Of a stretch of 64,000 bases of DNA, positions 8,235 to 16,201 are shown in pieces. Location: positions 43,926 through 107,925 of the forward strand of contig UCKU01000002.1 in the NCBI GenBank assembly GCA_900473185.1, given 5' to 3'. Both the position numbers and the translations under genes were made by a program. The notes beneath the pieces are model-generated. The model worked only from the letters and a program-made list of their open reading frames with translations. It had not been told where the DNA came from and did no database searches. Each line of letters opens with the position of its first letter. Position 1 is the first letter of the stretch. Source of the stretch: Hyphomicrobiales bacterium (lineage in GTDB: Bacteria > Pseudomonadota > Alphaproteobacteria > Rhizobiales > Rhizobiaceae).

Positions 8235-9032
8235 ATGTTCTTTCGCCGCACTGTTCTTGCCGGCCTGACGGCCGCAATGCTTTCGCCGCTCGCAGCCTTC
8301 GCCGCCGGCTTGCCGGATCTTGGCGGCAAGACTGTCGTCGTGGTGACGGAAAACGCCTATCCGCCGCTGCAGTTCGTCGACCCAAAGTCCGGTCAGCAGA
8401 TCGGCTGGGAATATGACGCGATGAACGAGATTGCCAAGCGGCTGAACTTCAAGGTCGAATACCAGAACACCAGCTGGGACGCGATGATCCAGGCCGTGTC
8501 CGACGGCCAGTACAACATCGGCATGACCGGCATCACCATCAAGGACGATCGCAAGCAGAAGGTTGATTTCTCCGATCCCTATATGCGCTCGCAGCAATTC
8601 ATGCTGGTTCGTGGCGATGAGAAGCGTTTCACCGACGCCAAGAGCTTCGGTGCCTTCAACGATGGCCTGATCGGCGCCCAGCCTGGCACTTCGCCTTTCT
8701 ATACCGCCGTCTATGAAATCCTCGATGGCAATGAACAGAACCCGCGCATCAAGCTCTTCGAAACCTTCGGCGCAACCGTGCAGGCTCTGAAGACCGGCGA
8801 TGTCGATCTCGTTCTGACCGACAGTGTCGCGGCCAAGGGTTATGTCGATTCCTCGAATGGCGGGCTGAAGGTCGTCGGCGAACCGCTCGGCACCGAGGAT
8901 TTCGGCTTCATCTTCCCGAAAGGTTCCGATCTCGTCGCTCCCGTCAATGCCGCCATTGCCGGCCTGAAAGCGGACGGCACCTTTGACGCGCTGAACAAGA
9001 AGTGGTTCCTCGACTACAAGATGGGCCAGTAA
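8235..9032 (+). CDS. Polar amino-acid ABC transporter, periplasmic binding protein
   Basis: This 265-residue family-3 solute-binding protein would capture an amino acid in the periplasm. The N-terminus is a Sec signal peptide (MFFRRTVLAGLTAAMLSPLAAFA). The mature part has the hallmarks of the fold: VVTENAYPPLQFVD, GWEYDAMNEIAKRLN, MIQAVSDGQYNIGMTGITI, RKQKVDFSDPYM and a C-terminal GTFDALNKKWF. GGGGAG precedes the start. The permease follows after 18 nt. The substrate cannot be read from sequence; no ATPase gene lies nearby. Confidence 0.9.
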   Translation: MFFRRTVLAGLTAAMLSPLAAFAAGLPDLGGKTVVVVTENAYPPLQFVDPKSGQQIGWEYDAMNEIAKRLNFKVEYQNTSWDAMIQAVSDGQYNIGMTGITIKDDRKQKVDFSDPYMRSQQFMLVRGDEKRFTDAKSFGAFNDGLIGAQPGTSPFYTAVYEILDGNEQNPRIKLFETFGATVQALKTGDVDLVLTDSVAAKGYVDSSNGGLKVVGEPLGTEDFGFIFPKGSDLVAPVNAAIAGLKADGTFDALNKKWFLDYKMGQ

Positions 9033-9050
9033 TCCCCCGAGCGATCGCAG

Positions 9051-9869
9051 ATGGCACTACCACCATCCCCGCGACACGAGAAGGACGACCGTCCCTGGTG
9101 GCTGGTCGTCCTTGTTCTGATCGGCATCGTTCTCGCCGTCGTCATCATTACCAACGACATCTACACGCAGGTCTTCCGGACCGTCGTGAATGGTGCCGGC
9201 ATTACCGTGTTCGTGACACTCGTCGCCTTTGTGCTGGCGACGGTGCTCGGTCTGGGCATTGCGCTACTTGGCCTCTCCGACAATATCGTGCTGCGCCAGA
9301 TCGCCCGCTTCTACATCGAGATCATCCGGGGCATTCCGATCCTCGTGCTGCTCTTCTATATCGCCTTCGTCGGCGCGCCGGGCGTTGTCGCAGCCTATAA
9401 TTTCCTGATCACACCCCTGGTGAAGGCCGGCATCACAGAGCCGATCCTCGTGCGCGACCTGTCGCTAATGTGGCGCGCCATCATCGCCCTGATGATCGGC
9501 TATTCCTCTTTCATTGCCGAAATCTTCCGCGCCGGTTTCCAGTCGGTCGATATCGGCCAGATCGAAGCGGCCAAGTCGCTCGGCCTGTCGCGCTACCGCC
9601 GCTTCCGACTCGTTGTCTTCCCGCAAGCGATCCGAGTGATCTTCCCGCCGCTCTCCAACGACTTCGTCTCGATGGTGAAGGATTCCTCCCTCGTCTCCGT
9701 TCTCGGCGTCTCCGACATCACGCAGATGGGCAAGGTCTATGCCTCCGGCTCGTTTCGTTTCTTCGAGACCTATTCGATCGTCACTTATATCTACCTGATT
9801 CTGACGATCGGCCTGTCACTCTTCCTGCGGCGGATCGAGAAGAAGATGAAGCAGATGCCGCGGCGCTAG
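9051..9869 (+). CDS. Polar amino-acid ABC transporter permease (HisM/GlnP family)
   Basis: This 272-residue inner-membrane permease has about five hydrophobic segments. The ATPase-contact EAA loop reads EAAKSLGLSRYRRFRLVVFPQAIR. The YIEIIRGIPILVLLFY motif in the first half is characteristic of amino-acid permeases of this class. It forms a two-gene unit with the binding protein upstream. One permease gene implies a homodimer, but the ATPase must be encoded elsewhere. A 245-nt gap to leuC follows, in which I see no convincing gene. Confidence 0.9.
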   Translation: MALPPSPRHEKDDRPWWLVVLVLIGIVLAVVIITNDIYTQVFRTVVNGAGITVFVTLVAFVLATVLGLGIALLGLSDNIVLRQIARFYIEIIRGIPILVLLFYIAFVGAPGVVAAYNFLITPLVKAGITEPILVRDLSLMWRAIIALMIGYSSFIAEIFRAGFQSVDIGQIEAAKSLGLSRYRRFRLVVFPQAIRVIFPPLSNDFVSMVKDSSLVSVLGVSDITQMGKVYASGSFRFFETYSIVTYIYLILTIGLSLFLRRIEKKMKQMPRR

Positions 9870-10114
9870 AGCTGCCGCACGATTCGAATTGCCGTTTCGA
9901 TCAAAAATCGCTATATCCAGCGCCATGGAATCCAAGTTCAGATGCATCGGTGCGCATATTTTCGTGCTGCAGGACCATTATCGCCTGCCGGCACGTTTCT
10001 TTGCGTCCGTTTCCGGTGCGCTCAACAGCCGACTTCGTTGATCGAATGACGGCCGGCGGAGCCTGTCCGCCATATCCTTAAATTCCATGCTCCAGCCAAA
10101 ACGGACGATTAGCC

Positions 10115-11524
10115 ATGAGCGCACCGCGTACCCTTTACGACAAGATCTGGGCCGACCACCTGGTCGATGAACAGCCTGACGGCACCTGTCTTCTCTATAT
10201 CGACCGTCACCTGGTCCACGAAGTTACCTCGCCGCAGGCTTTCGAAGGTCTGCGCATGACCGGCCGCAAGGTTCGCGCGCCGGAAAAGACGCTTGCCGTC
10301 GTCGACCACAACGTTCCGACCTCCGCTGACCGCCATCTCGGCATCAAGAACGAGGAAAGCCGCATTCAGGTCGAGCAGCTCGCCAAGAATGCCGCCGAGT
10401 TCAACGTCGAATATTATTCTGAGAACGACAAGCGCCAGGGCATCGTCCACATCATTGGGCCGGAACAGGGCTTCACCCTGCCGGGCATGACGATCGTTTG
10501 CGGCGATAGCCACACCTCCACGCACGGCGCCTTCGGCTCGCTCGCTCACGGTATCGGCACGTCGGAAGTCGAGCACGTTCTCGCGACCCAGACGCTGATC
10601 CAGAAGAAGGCGAAGAACATGCTGGTGCAGGTCGACGGCCAGCTGCCGGCAGGCGTCACCGCCAAGGATATCGTTCTTGCCATCATCGGCGAGATCGGCA
10701 CGGCCGGCGGTACCGGCTACGTCATCGAATATGCCGGCGAAGCCATTCGCTCGCTGTCGATGGAAGGCCGCATGACGATCTGCAACATGTCGATCGAAGG
10801 CGGCGCCCGCGCCGGCCTGATCGCGCCTGACGAGATCACCTTCGAATATATCAAAGGCAAGCCGCGCGCGCCGAAGGGCGAGGCGCTGGAACAGGCGATC
10901 GCTTACTGGAAAACGCTGCAGACCGACGAAGGCGCGCATTTCGACCGCATCGTCAAGCTGAATGCCGCCGAACTGCCGCCGATCGTCTCCTGGGGTTCCT
11001 CCCCGGAAGACGTCGTTTCCGTTCAGGGTATCGTTCCGAACCCGGATGAGATCCAGGACGAAACGAAGCGTGCCTCCAAGTGGCGTGCGCTCGATTACAT
11101 GGGTCTGAAGCCGGGCACGCCGATGACCGATATCAATATCGACCGCGTCTTCATCGGCTCCTGCACCAACGGCCGTATCGAAGACCTGCGCGCTGTCGCC
11201 AAGGTCGTCGAAGGCAAGACCGTTGCCTCCACCGTCAACGCCATGATCGTTCCGGGCTCCGGCCTCGTGAAGGAGCAGGCGGAGCAGGAAGGCCTCGACA
11301 AGATCTTCAAGGCCGCGGGCTTCGACTGGCGCGAGCCGGGCTGCTCCATGTGCCTTGCCATGAACGACGACCGCCTGAAGCCGGGCGAGCGTTGCGCCTC
11401 GACCTCGAACCGCAACTTCGAAGGCCGCCAGGGCTTCAAGGGCCGCACGCATCTCGTCTCGCCGGCCATGGCCGCCGCAGCCGCGATTGCCGGCCACTTC
11501 GTCGATATCCGCGAGTGGAACTGA
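10115..11524 (+). CDS. leuC: 3-isopropylmalate dehydratase large subunit
   Basis: LeuC carries the [4Fe-4S] cluster that isomerises 2- to 3-isopropylmalate in leucine synthesis, working with LeuD. The 469-residue protein has the aconitase-fold motifs [25 protein letters not shown], the first cluster Cys in FIGSCTNGR (near residue 350) and the pair in PGCSMC (near 410 and 413). Length matches the family. It is monocistronic here: leuD is not adjacent, and a strong terminator follows directly. Confidence 0.97.
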   Translation: MSAPRTLYDKIWADHLVDEQPDGTCLLYIDRHLVHEVTSPQAFEGLRMTGRKVRAPEKTLAVVDHNVPTSADRHLGIKNEESRIQVEQLAKNAAEFNVEYYSENDKRQGIVHIIGPEQGFTLPGMTIVCGDSHTSTHGAFGSLAHGIGTSEVEHVLATQTLIQKKAKNMLVQVDGQLPAGVTAKDIVLAIIGEIGTAGGTGYVIEYAGEAIRSLSMEGRMTICNMSIEGGARAGLIAPDEITFEYIKGKPRAPKGEALEQAIAYWKTLQTDEGAHFDRIVKLNAAELPPIVSWGSSPEDVVSVQGIVPNPDEIQDETKRASKWRALDYMGLKPGTPMTDINIDRVFIGSCTNGRIEDLRAVAKVVEGKTVASTVNAMIVPGSGLVKEQAEQEGLDKIFKAAGFDWREPGCSMCLAMNDDRLKPGERCASTSNRNFEGRQGFKGRTHLVSPAMAAAAAIAGHFVDIREWN

Positions 11525-11544
11525 TCGTTCTCGCCCATCGGACA

Positions 11545-11581
11545 TGAAAAAGTCCGGCGCTCACGCGCCGGGCTTTTTTAA
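11545..11581 (+). terminator. Bidirectional terminator between leuC and the aldo/keto reductase
   Basis: AAAAAGTCCGGCGC and GCGCCGGGCTTTTTT form a long stem with a TCAC loop, U-rich on both strands. It serves leuC on the plus strand and the convergent reductase gene on the minus strand. Confidence 0.85.
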
Positions 11582-11606
11582 TTGCGCGAGGCTGAGAAGA
11601 CGGCGC

Positions 11607-12437
11607 TTAGAACGTCGCCGTGTACGGATCCGGACCCATGCGAGCGCCGGCGCTATCGAGCTTGGCGATCGCGGCCATGTCTTCGCCATCCAGCTTGAAA
11701 TCGAAGACATTGAAGTTCTCCTCGATGCGCGAGGGCGTCACCGACTTCGGAATGACGACGAGACCGGTATCGATGTGCCAGCGGATGATCACCTGCGCCG
11801 GCGTCTTGCCGTGCTTGGCAGCAATCTGACCGATGACCGGATTGGAAATGAAGCGGCCCTGACCGAGCGGGCTCCAGGATTCCGTGACGATGTTCAGCTT
11901 CTTATGCGCTTCCTGCGCCGCCTTCTGCTGAAAGTCCGGATGCAGCTCGATCTGGTTGATAACAGGGACAACGCCTGTATCGCCGACGATATGGTCGAGA
12001 TGGTCCGGATAGAAGTTCGACACGCCGATGGAGCGGACGCGGCCTTCTTCCCTCAAGCGCACGAAAGCCTTCCAGGTTTCGCGATAAAGCCCGCGATGCG
12101 GCGACGGCCAGTGAATGAGATAAAGATCGATATAATCGCTGCCGAGCTTCTTCAGGCTGACCTCGAAGGCACGCAGTGCATTGTCATAGCCCTGGTCGGT
12201 ATTGCGCAGTTTCGTGGTGACGAAGATATCCTTGCGGTCGATGTCGGAGGAGCGGATGCCTTCGCCGACGCCCTCTTCGTTGTCATAACCGGACGCAGTA
12301 TCGATGTGGCGATAGCCGGCGGCAAGTGCGGTGCGCACGGTTGGAGCCGCGATATCTTGCGGTGTCTGCCAGACGCCAAGACCTACCTGGGGAATGGAAT
12401 GTCCGTCGTGGAAAGTAATGATGGGCTGAGTGGTCAC
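11607..12437 (-). CDS. Aldo/keto reductase
   Basis: This is a 276-residue NADPH-dependent reductase of the AKR5-like group related to 2,5-diketo-D-gluconate reductases. The barrel begins ITFHDGHSIPQVGLGVWQTP. The catalytic Asp and Tyr lie in DTASGYDNEEGVGEGI, the Lys in TTKLRN and the His in LIHWPSP. The C-terminal SVTPSRIEENFNVFDF motif binds NADP. The start is a GTG at 12437 preceded by GGAG (seven-base spacing); an ATG upstream gives an implausible extension. The physiological substrate is unknown. Confidence 0.88.
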   Translation of the reverse strand: MTTQPIITFHDGHSIPQVGLGVWQTPQDIAAPTVRTALAAGYRHIDTASGYDNEEGVGEGIRSSDIDRKDIFVTTKLRNTDQGYDNALRAFEVSLKKLGSDYIDLYLIHWPSPHRGLYRETWKAFVRLREEGRVRSIGVSNFYPDHLDHIVGDTGVVPVINQIELHPDFQQKAAQEAHKKLNIVTESWSPLGQGRFISNPVIGQIAAKHGKTPAQVIIRWHIDTGLVVIPKSVTPSRIEENFNVFDFKLDGEDMAAIAKLDSAGARMGPDPYTATF

Positions 12438-12583
12438 AATATATCTCCGGAAGTTTGAAGGAATGGCCAAAGACACGAATTGAATGGGGCATGAATTGAA
12501 GCCGCGAAGCGGTTTTCCCTGGACGCATCGCAGCCCGCGCGTCCGGTCGAAAGTCCATATAGGACAGAGAGCCCGCAATACAA

Positions 12584-13132
12584 TCAGAGAACGCGGAGGA
12601 TCGTTCCCTTTCTGAGGTGAGGCAGAATGCGGCGCATGTCGCGGACGCTGATCGCAACGCAGCCGGCGGTCGGCTCGTATCCTGGCCGGATGAGATGGAA
12701 AAAGATCGCTGAGCCGCGATTGCGCGCCCGAGAGGTCACGTTCCAGTCGAGCACCAGGCAGATATCGTAAAGCCCGTCCCTTCGCTTCATCTCCTCATGG
12801 CTCGGTTTGAACGGCGCCTTGACCAGCCTGTTGTAATTCGCATCGGCGGGCTGATCGCACCACAGCATGTCGGACCGGATGCGCTTGATGGGCAGCGCTG
12901 TCGGGAGATGGCCGTTTCGTTCGCCGCGCCGGAAACCGTAGAGCAGCCGCATGGCAGCAATTGGCGTCGCCCCGTCGCCTTCCCGCTTGATCACGGTCCG
13001 GCCGCTACGGCCGATCGCGGCGGGCAAGGTGAGCGGGCCAAAGCAGACGATGGCTCTGTTTGGCTTGCCCGGCGCGGCACGCACCACGAGCGTTGAGGGC
13101 TGCCCATTTCGCTCTCGCCTTGCTTTTTCCAT
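12584..13132 (-). CDS. L,D-transpeptidase (YkuD-type) domain protein
   Basis: This 182-residue protein has the L,D-transpeptidase catalytic fold, which forms 3-3 peptidoglycan cross-links or attaches proteins to the wall. The key segment is HLIRPGYEPTAGCVAISVRD: the His, then the Gly-Cys nucleophile pair, followed by DMRRILPHL. The more usual SHGC is TAGC here, a variant I regard as normal for this subfamily. The start is uncertain: ATG 13132 lies just after a weak GAGA sequence. No clear signal peptide follows this start, so the true start may be upstream in the hydrophobic stretch near 13180. It is divergent from the response regulator gene. Confidence 0.75.
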   Translation of the reverse strand: MEKARRERNGQPSTLVVRAAPGKPNRAIVCFGPLTLPAAIGRSGRTVIKREGDGATPIAAMRLLYGFRRGERNGHLPTALPIKRIRSDMLWCDQPADANYNRLVKAPFKPSHEEMKRRDGLYDICLVLDWNVTSRARNRGSAIFFHLIRPGYEPTAGCVAISVRDMRRILPHLRKGTILRVL

Positions 13133-13273
13133 TTTTCTCGCATGTTCTTGAATTGCCTTGGGCTTCGATTGAAACCATATGAAACCCCAGGCAGCAACAG
13201 CAGCAGATCGCCAATCCTTGCCAAATGTGGAATTTGGCGTAGGAGTATCTGACCAACGCAAGGACGCACCCGC

Positions 13274-13957
13274 ATGACCGCACGCACCATTCTTCTGGTG
13301 GATGACGACGACGACCTTCGCCAGACGCTGACGGAGCAATTGTCGTTGTATGAGGAATTCTCGGTCCTGCAGGAAGCGACCGCGGGCAAGGGCGTCCAGG
13401 CCGCCCGCTCCAATCCGGTCGATCTGCTGATCATGGACGTCGGCCTGCCCGATATGGATGGCCGCGAGGCGGTAAAGCTGTTGCGCAAGGGCGGCTTCAA
13501 GGCGCCGATCATCATGCTGACCGGTCACGACACGGATTCAGACACGATCCTTGGCCTTGAGGCCGGCGCCAACGACTATGTGACAAAACCTTTCCGCTTC
13601 GCCGTACTTTTGGCGCGCATTCGCGTGCAGCTTCGTCAGCACGAGCAGAGCGAAGATGCCACTTTCACCGTCGGCCCCTATCTCTTCAAGCCGAGCCAGA
13701 AGCTGCTGACCACCGACAACGGCCAGAAGATCCGTCTGACGGAAAAAGAGGCGGCGATCATCCGCTACCTCTACCGCGCCGAACAGAAGGTCGTGACCCG
13801 CGACGTACTGCTGGAAGAAGTCTGGGGCTACAATTCCGGCGTCACCACGCACACGCTGGAAACCCACGTTTACCGTCTGCGCCAGAAGATCGAGCGGGAT
13901 CCGTCCAACGCTGAGATCCTCGTGACGGAAAACGGCGGCTACAAGATCATCCCGTAG
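13274..13957 (+). CDS. OmpR-family response regulator
   Basis: This 227-residue regulator has a receiver domain (RTILLVDDDDDLRQTL; phospho-acceptor Asp in LLIMDVGLPD near residue 55; Thr/Lys in MLTGHD and YVTKPF) and a C-terminal winged helix (KEAAIIRYLYRAEQKVVTRDVLLEEVW, THTLETHVYRLRQKIE, GGYKIIP). No histidine kinase is adjacent. One base separates its stop from the next gene, which encodes a cyclic-nucleotide-binding domain. It may belong to the CenR-like group of envelope regulators, given the L,D-transpeptidase gene on the other side, but I cannot confirm that. Confidence 0.9.
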   Translation: MTARTILLVDDDDDLRQTLTEQLSLYEEFSVLQEATAGKGVQAARSNPVDLLIMDVGLPDMDGREAVKLLRKGGFKAPIIMLTGHDTDSDTILGLEAGANDYVTKPFRFAVLLARIRVQLRQHEQSEDATFTVGPYLFKPSQKLLTTDNGQKIRLTEKEAAIIRYLYRAEQKVVTRDVLLEEVWGYNSGVTTHTLETHVYRLRQKIERDPSNAEILVTENGGYKIIP

Positions 13958-13958
13958 C

Positions 13959-14414
13959 ATGTCTCTTTCCGACGATATCCATCTGCTGGCGCAGCTTCCG
14001 CTCTTCAAGGACATGAACGACGACCAGTTGCGTCTGATTGCCTTCGGCGCGGACCGCCGCGTGATTGCGGCCGGGCAGATGCTGTTCCGTCAGGGCTCGC
14101 CCGCCGAAAGCGCCTATGTGATCACCAGCGGCAGCCTCGAACTCAGCGTGACGGGCTCGGATGGCATGGCGCGGACCGAAGCCATCGCTGGCCCCGGTGC
14201 ATTGATCTCGGAGCTCGCCCTTATAACGCTGGTGGAGCGCAAGTTCACGGCAATTGCCCGCGAAGATACCGGCATCATCCGCATTACGCGGGCGCTGTTC
14301 CTTCGCCTGATCGAGGAATATCCCTCGGCGGCGCGCATCATGGAAAACCGTATCCGCGACAGCATTGCCGATCTCGCGGCACAGGCCGCAAGCCAGTTTC
14401 ACCGTTTCAGCTGA
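13959..14414 (+). CDS. Single cyclic-nucleotide-binding domain protein
   Basis: This 151-residue protein is only a cNMP-binding beta-roll of the CRP/FNR type, with no DNA-binding helix-turn-helix. Motifs include LAQLPLFKDMNDDQLRLIAF at the start, AAGQMLFRQGSPAESAYVITSGSLE in the roll, and a phosphate-binding-cassette-like ALISELALIT where CRP has GELAL. The Arg/Ser that contact cyclic phosphate are not evident, so ligand binding is uncertain. It is probably translated together with the response regulator (one-base gap) and may modulate it. Confidence 0.82.
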   Translation: MSLSDDIHLLAQLPLFKDMNDDQLRLIAFGADRRVIAAGQMLFRQGSPAESAYVITSGSLELSVTGSDGMARTEAIAGPGALISELALITLVERKFTAIAREDTGIIRITRALFLRLIEEYPSAARIMENRIRDSIADLAAQAASQFHRFS

Positions 14415-14418
14415 CGTT

Positions 14419-15222
14419 TCAGAGGTTGAGATGTACGGTCACCGGCACATGGTCGGACGGCCGCTCCCAACCGCGTGCTTCCTTCAGCACCTCGATGCGC
14501 TGCAGATGCGGACCGAGGTCGGGCGAGGACCAGATATGGTCGAGGCGCCGGCCCTTGTCGGCAGCTTCCCAATCCTTCGCGCGGTAGCTCCACCACGTAT
14601 AGAGCTTCTCATTGGCGGGCACATGCTGACGCATGAGATCGTGCCAGCCGCCACGCTTCATCACCTCGATGAGCCCGTCGGTTTCGACGGGCGTATGGCT
14701 GACGATCTTCAGAAGCTGCTTGTGAGACCAGACGTCATGTTCCAGCGGCGCGATATTGAGATCGCCGACGAGAATGGCTGACGTGTTCGGCTCGGCGCTC
14801 GCCTTGAGGTTCTTCATCTCCTCGATGAAATCGAGCTTGTGGCCGAATTTCGGATTGATCGTGCGGTCCGGCTCGTCGCCGCCGGCAGGAACATAGAAAT
14901 TATGCAGGCGGATGCGCCGGTTGCCGCGCTCGAAGACCGCCGAGATATGGCGCGCATCGCCGACATTGCAGTAATCCTGCCGATGATCCTCGGTTAGCGG
15001 CACGCGGGAGGCTATTGCAACCCCATGATAGCCCTTCTGGCCGTGGATGATGATGTGCTCGTAGCCCATGGCGCGCAGCGGTGCCAACGGGAAGAGATCG
15101 TTCGTAACCTTGGTCTCCTGCAGGCAGAGGATATCGGGCCTGTGCTTCAGCACGAGCTGCTCGACGATCGGCATGCGCAGCCGAACCGAATTGATGTTCC
15201 AGGTGGTGATGGAAAAGCTCAT
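14419..15222 (-). CDS. xthA: Exodeoxyribonuclease III (AP endonuclease)
   Basis: This 267-residue Mg-dependent endonuclease/exonuclease/phosphatase-family enzyme repairs abasic sites. Catalytic motifs: ITTWNINSVRLR, LCLQETK, YHGVAIASR, LVGDLNIAPLEHDVWS, and RLDHIW...SDHVPVTVHLNL at the end. ATG 15222 follows AAGGGCATGGC and gives the canonical MSFSITTWNINSV start. It converges with the cNMP-domain gene, with four bases between the stops. It is alone on its strand apart from the LolA-like gene 160 bp upstream. Confidence 0.95.
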   Translation of the reverse strand: MSFSITTWNINSVRLRMPIVEQLVLKHRPDILCLQETKVTNDLFPLAPLRAMGYEHIIIHGQKGYHGVAIASRVPLTEDHRQDYCNVGDARHISAVFERGNRRIRLHNFYVPAGGDEPDRTINPKFGHKLDFIEEMKNLKASAEPNTSAILVGDLNIAPLEHDVWSHKQLLKIVSHTPVETDGLIEVMKRGGWHDLMRQHVPANEKLYTWWSYRAKDWEAADKGRRLDHIWSSPDLGPHLQRIEVLKEARGWERPSDHVPVTVHLNL

Positions 15223-15382
15223 GCCATGCCCTTTCAGATCCCTCTGAAAAGGCTTTAGAGCAAAGGTGGCGGCGAGAAAACCGGCCGCAGGCAAAAGCGG
15301 CCGGCGATCAACCGAAAAGCGCTACGCATTAGGCTCGAAAAGTTTGAGCGTCCTTTGTGCGCCCAAACTAACGCGCGGCATT

Positions 15383-16066
15383 CTAGTCGCGGTTTGCCGA
15401 GGTGCCCTTGATATCCTCATAGGGCACGCGGAAGACGCGCTCGTCGAAGGCAACTCCGGTCTTCACGTTGAAGATCATCACCGACGTGTCCTTGCCCTGG
15501 TTGTCGGTGATCGTCCACTGGCGCAGGTCATAGGTTTTCGGGTCGAACATCATCGTGATGGTCGAGCTGCCGAACACCGTATTGTTACCGAGCGAGATCG
15601 TCGTCAGATCGGACTCTTGCTTCACACCTTTCACCATGCCGGCGGAAAGGTCGATACGCGGCGCAAGTAGCAGGCTGAGCGGCGTCTTGGAAAGCGGATA
15701 GAGATCCCAGGTCTTGAGCTTCACGTTGCCGATCGCGACGTTCCTGCCGTCGGCAATGACGCGCATCGGCGACGGATCGTCATAGTTGAAGCGCAGCTTG
15801 CCGGGACGCTCGATGAAGAACTTGCCGCCGGTCTGTTCGCCACGAGGGCCAAACTGCACGAACTCGCCCTGCATGGTGGCGACACCCGAGAAATGATCGG
15901 CAATCGCCTGTGCCGTGGCGCTGTTGGCAGCGGGTGCTGCCGCCTGGGCAACCTGGGCAAGAGCGGGAAACGGAACGGCGCTTGCAACGGCGGCAACAGC
16001 GAAGACGCCAAGAACGTCACGGCGGGTTACCGGCAGGCCGGAAAATATGGACGCGGAGTTGGTCAT
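15383..16066 (-). CDS. LolA-like outer-membrane lipoprotein carrier
   Basis: This 227-residue secreted protein is of the LolA fold, which shuttles lipoproteins through the periplasm. A twin-arginine-like N-region (TRRDVLGVFAVAAVASAVPFPALA) forms the signal. The core shows MQGEFVQFGPRGEQTGGKFFIERPGKLRFNYDDP and the C-terminal half-barrel (DLRQWTITDNQGKDTSVMIFNVKTG). AGGAGG sits at the ideal distance from the start. It lies just downstream of ftsK on the same strand, as in other alphaproteobacteria, 135 nt away with a GCCGCC-GAAA-GGCGGC hairpin between them. Confidence 0.85.
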   Translation of the reverse strand: MTNSASIFSGLPVTRRDVLGVFAVAAVASAVPFPALAQVAQAAAPAANSATAQAIADHFSGVATMQGEFVQFGPRGEQTGGKFFIERPGKLRFNYDDPSPMRVIADGRNVAIGNVKLKTWDLYPLSKTPLSLLLAPRIDLSAGMVKGVKQESDLTTISLGNNTVFGSSTITMMFDPKTYDLRQWTITDNQGKDTSVMIFNVKTGVAFDERVFRVPYEDIKGTSANRD

Positions 16067-16201
16067 GTGAACCTCCTGTATGCGGTCTGCATGCCGCCGA
16101 AAGGCGGCGTCTTCAAGGCGCCGCGATCGCCCGGTGAAAGGTAACGGATTACATGCCCCGAGGTTTCCACCGGATGGGCTGCGCCATCAAATATTCTTTC
16201 C

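Noticed and set aside
9925..10041. A 38-codon plus-strand ORF upstream of leuC, considered as a leader peptide
   Set aside because: It is not rich in leucine codons, has no terminator/antiterminator pair after it, and lacks a ribosome binding site.
10109..11545. A 478-codon frame antisense to leuC
   Set aside because: A GC-rich shadow frame with biased Arg/Asp/Ala/Gly composition and no family features; leuC on the plus strand is certain.
12584..13132. L,D-transpeptidase judged defective because of TAGC instead of SHGC
   Set aside because: The Cys and Gly are kept and the rest of the segment is normal; I take this as a subfamily variant rather than a lost active site.
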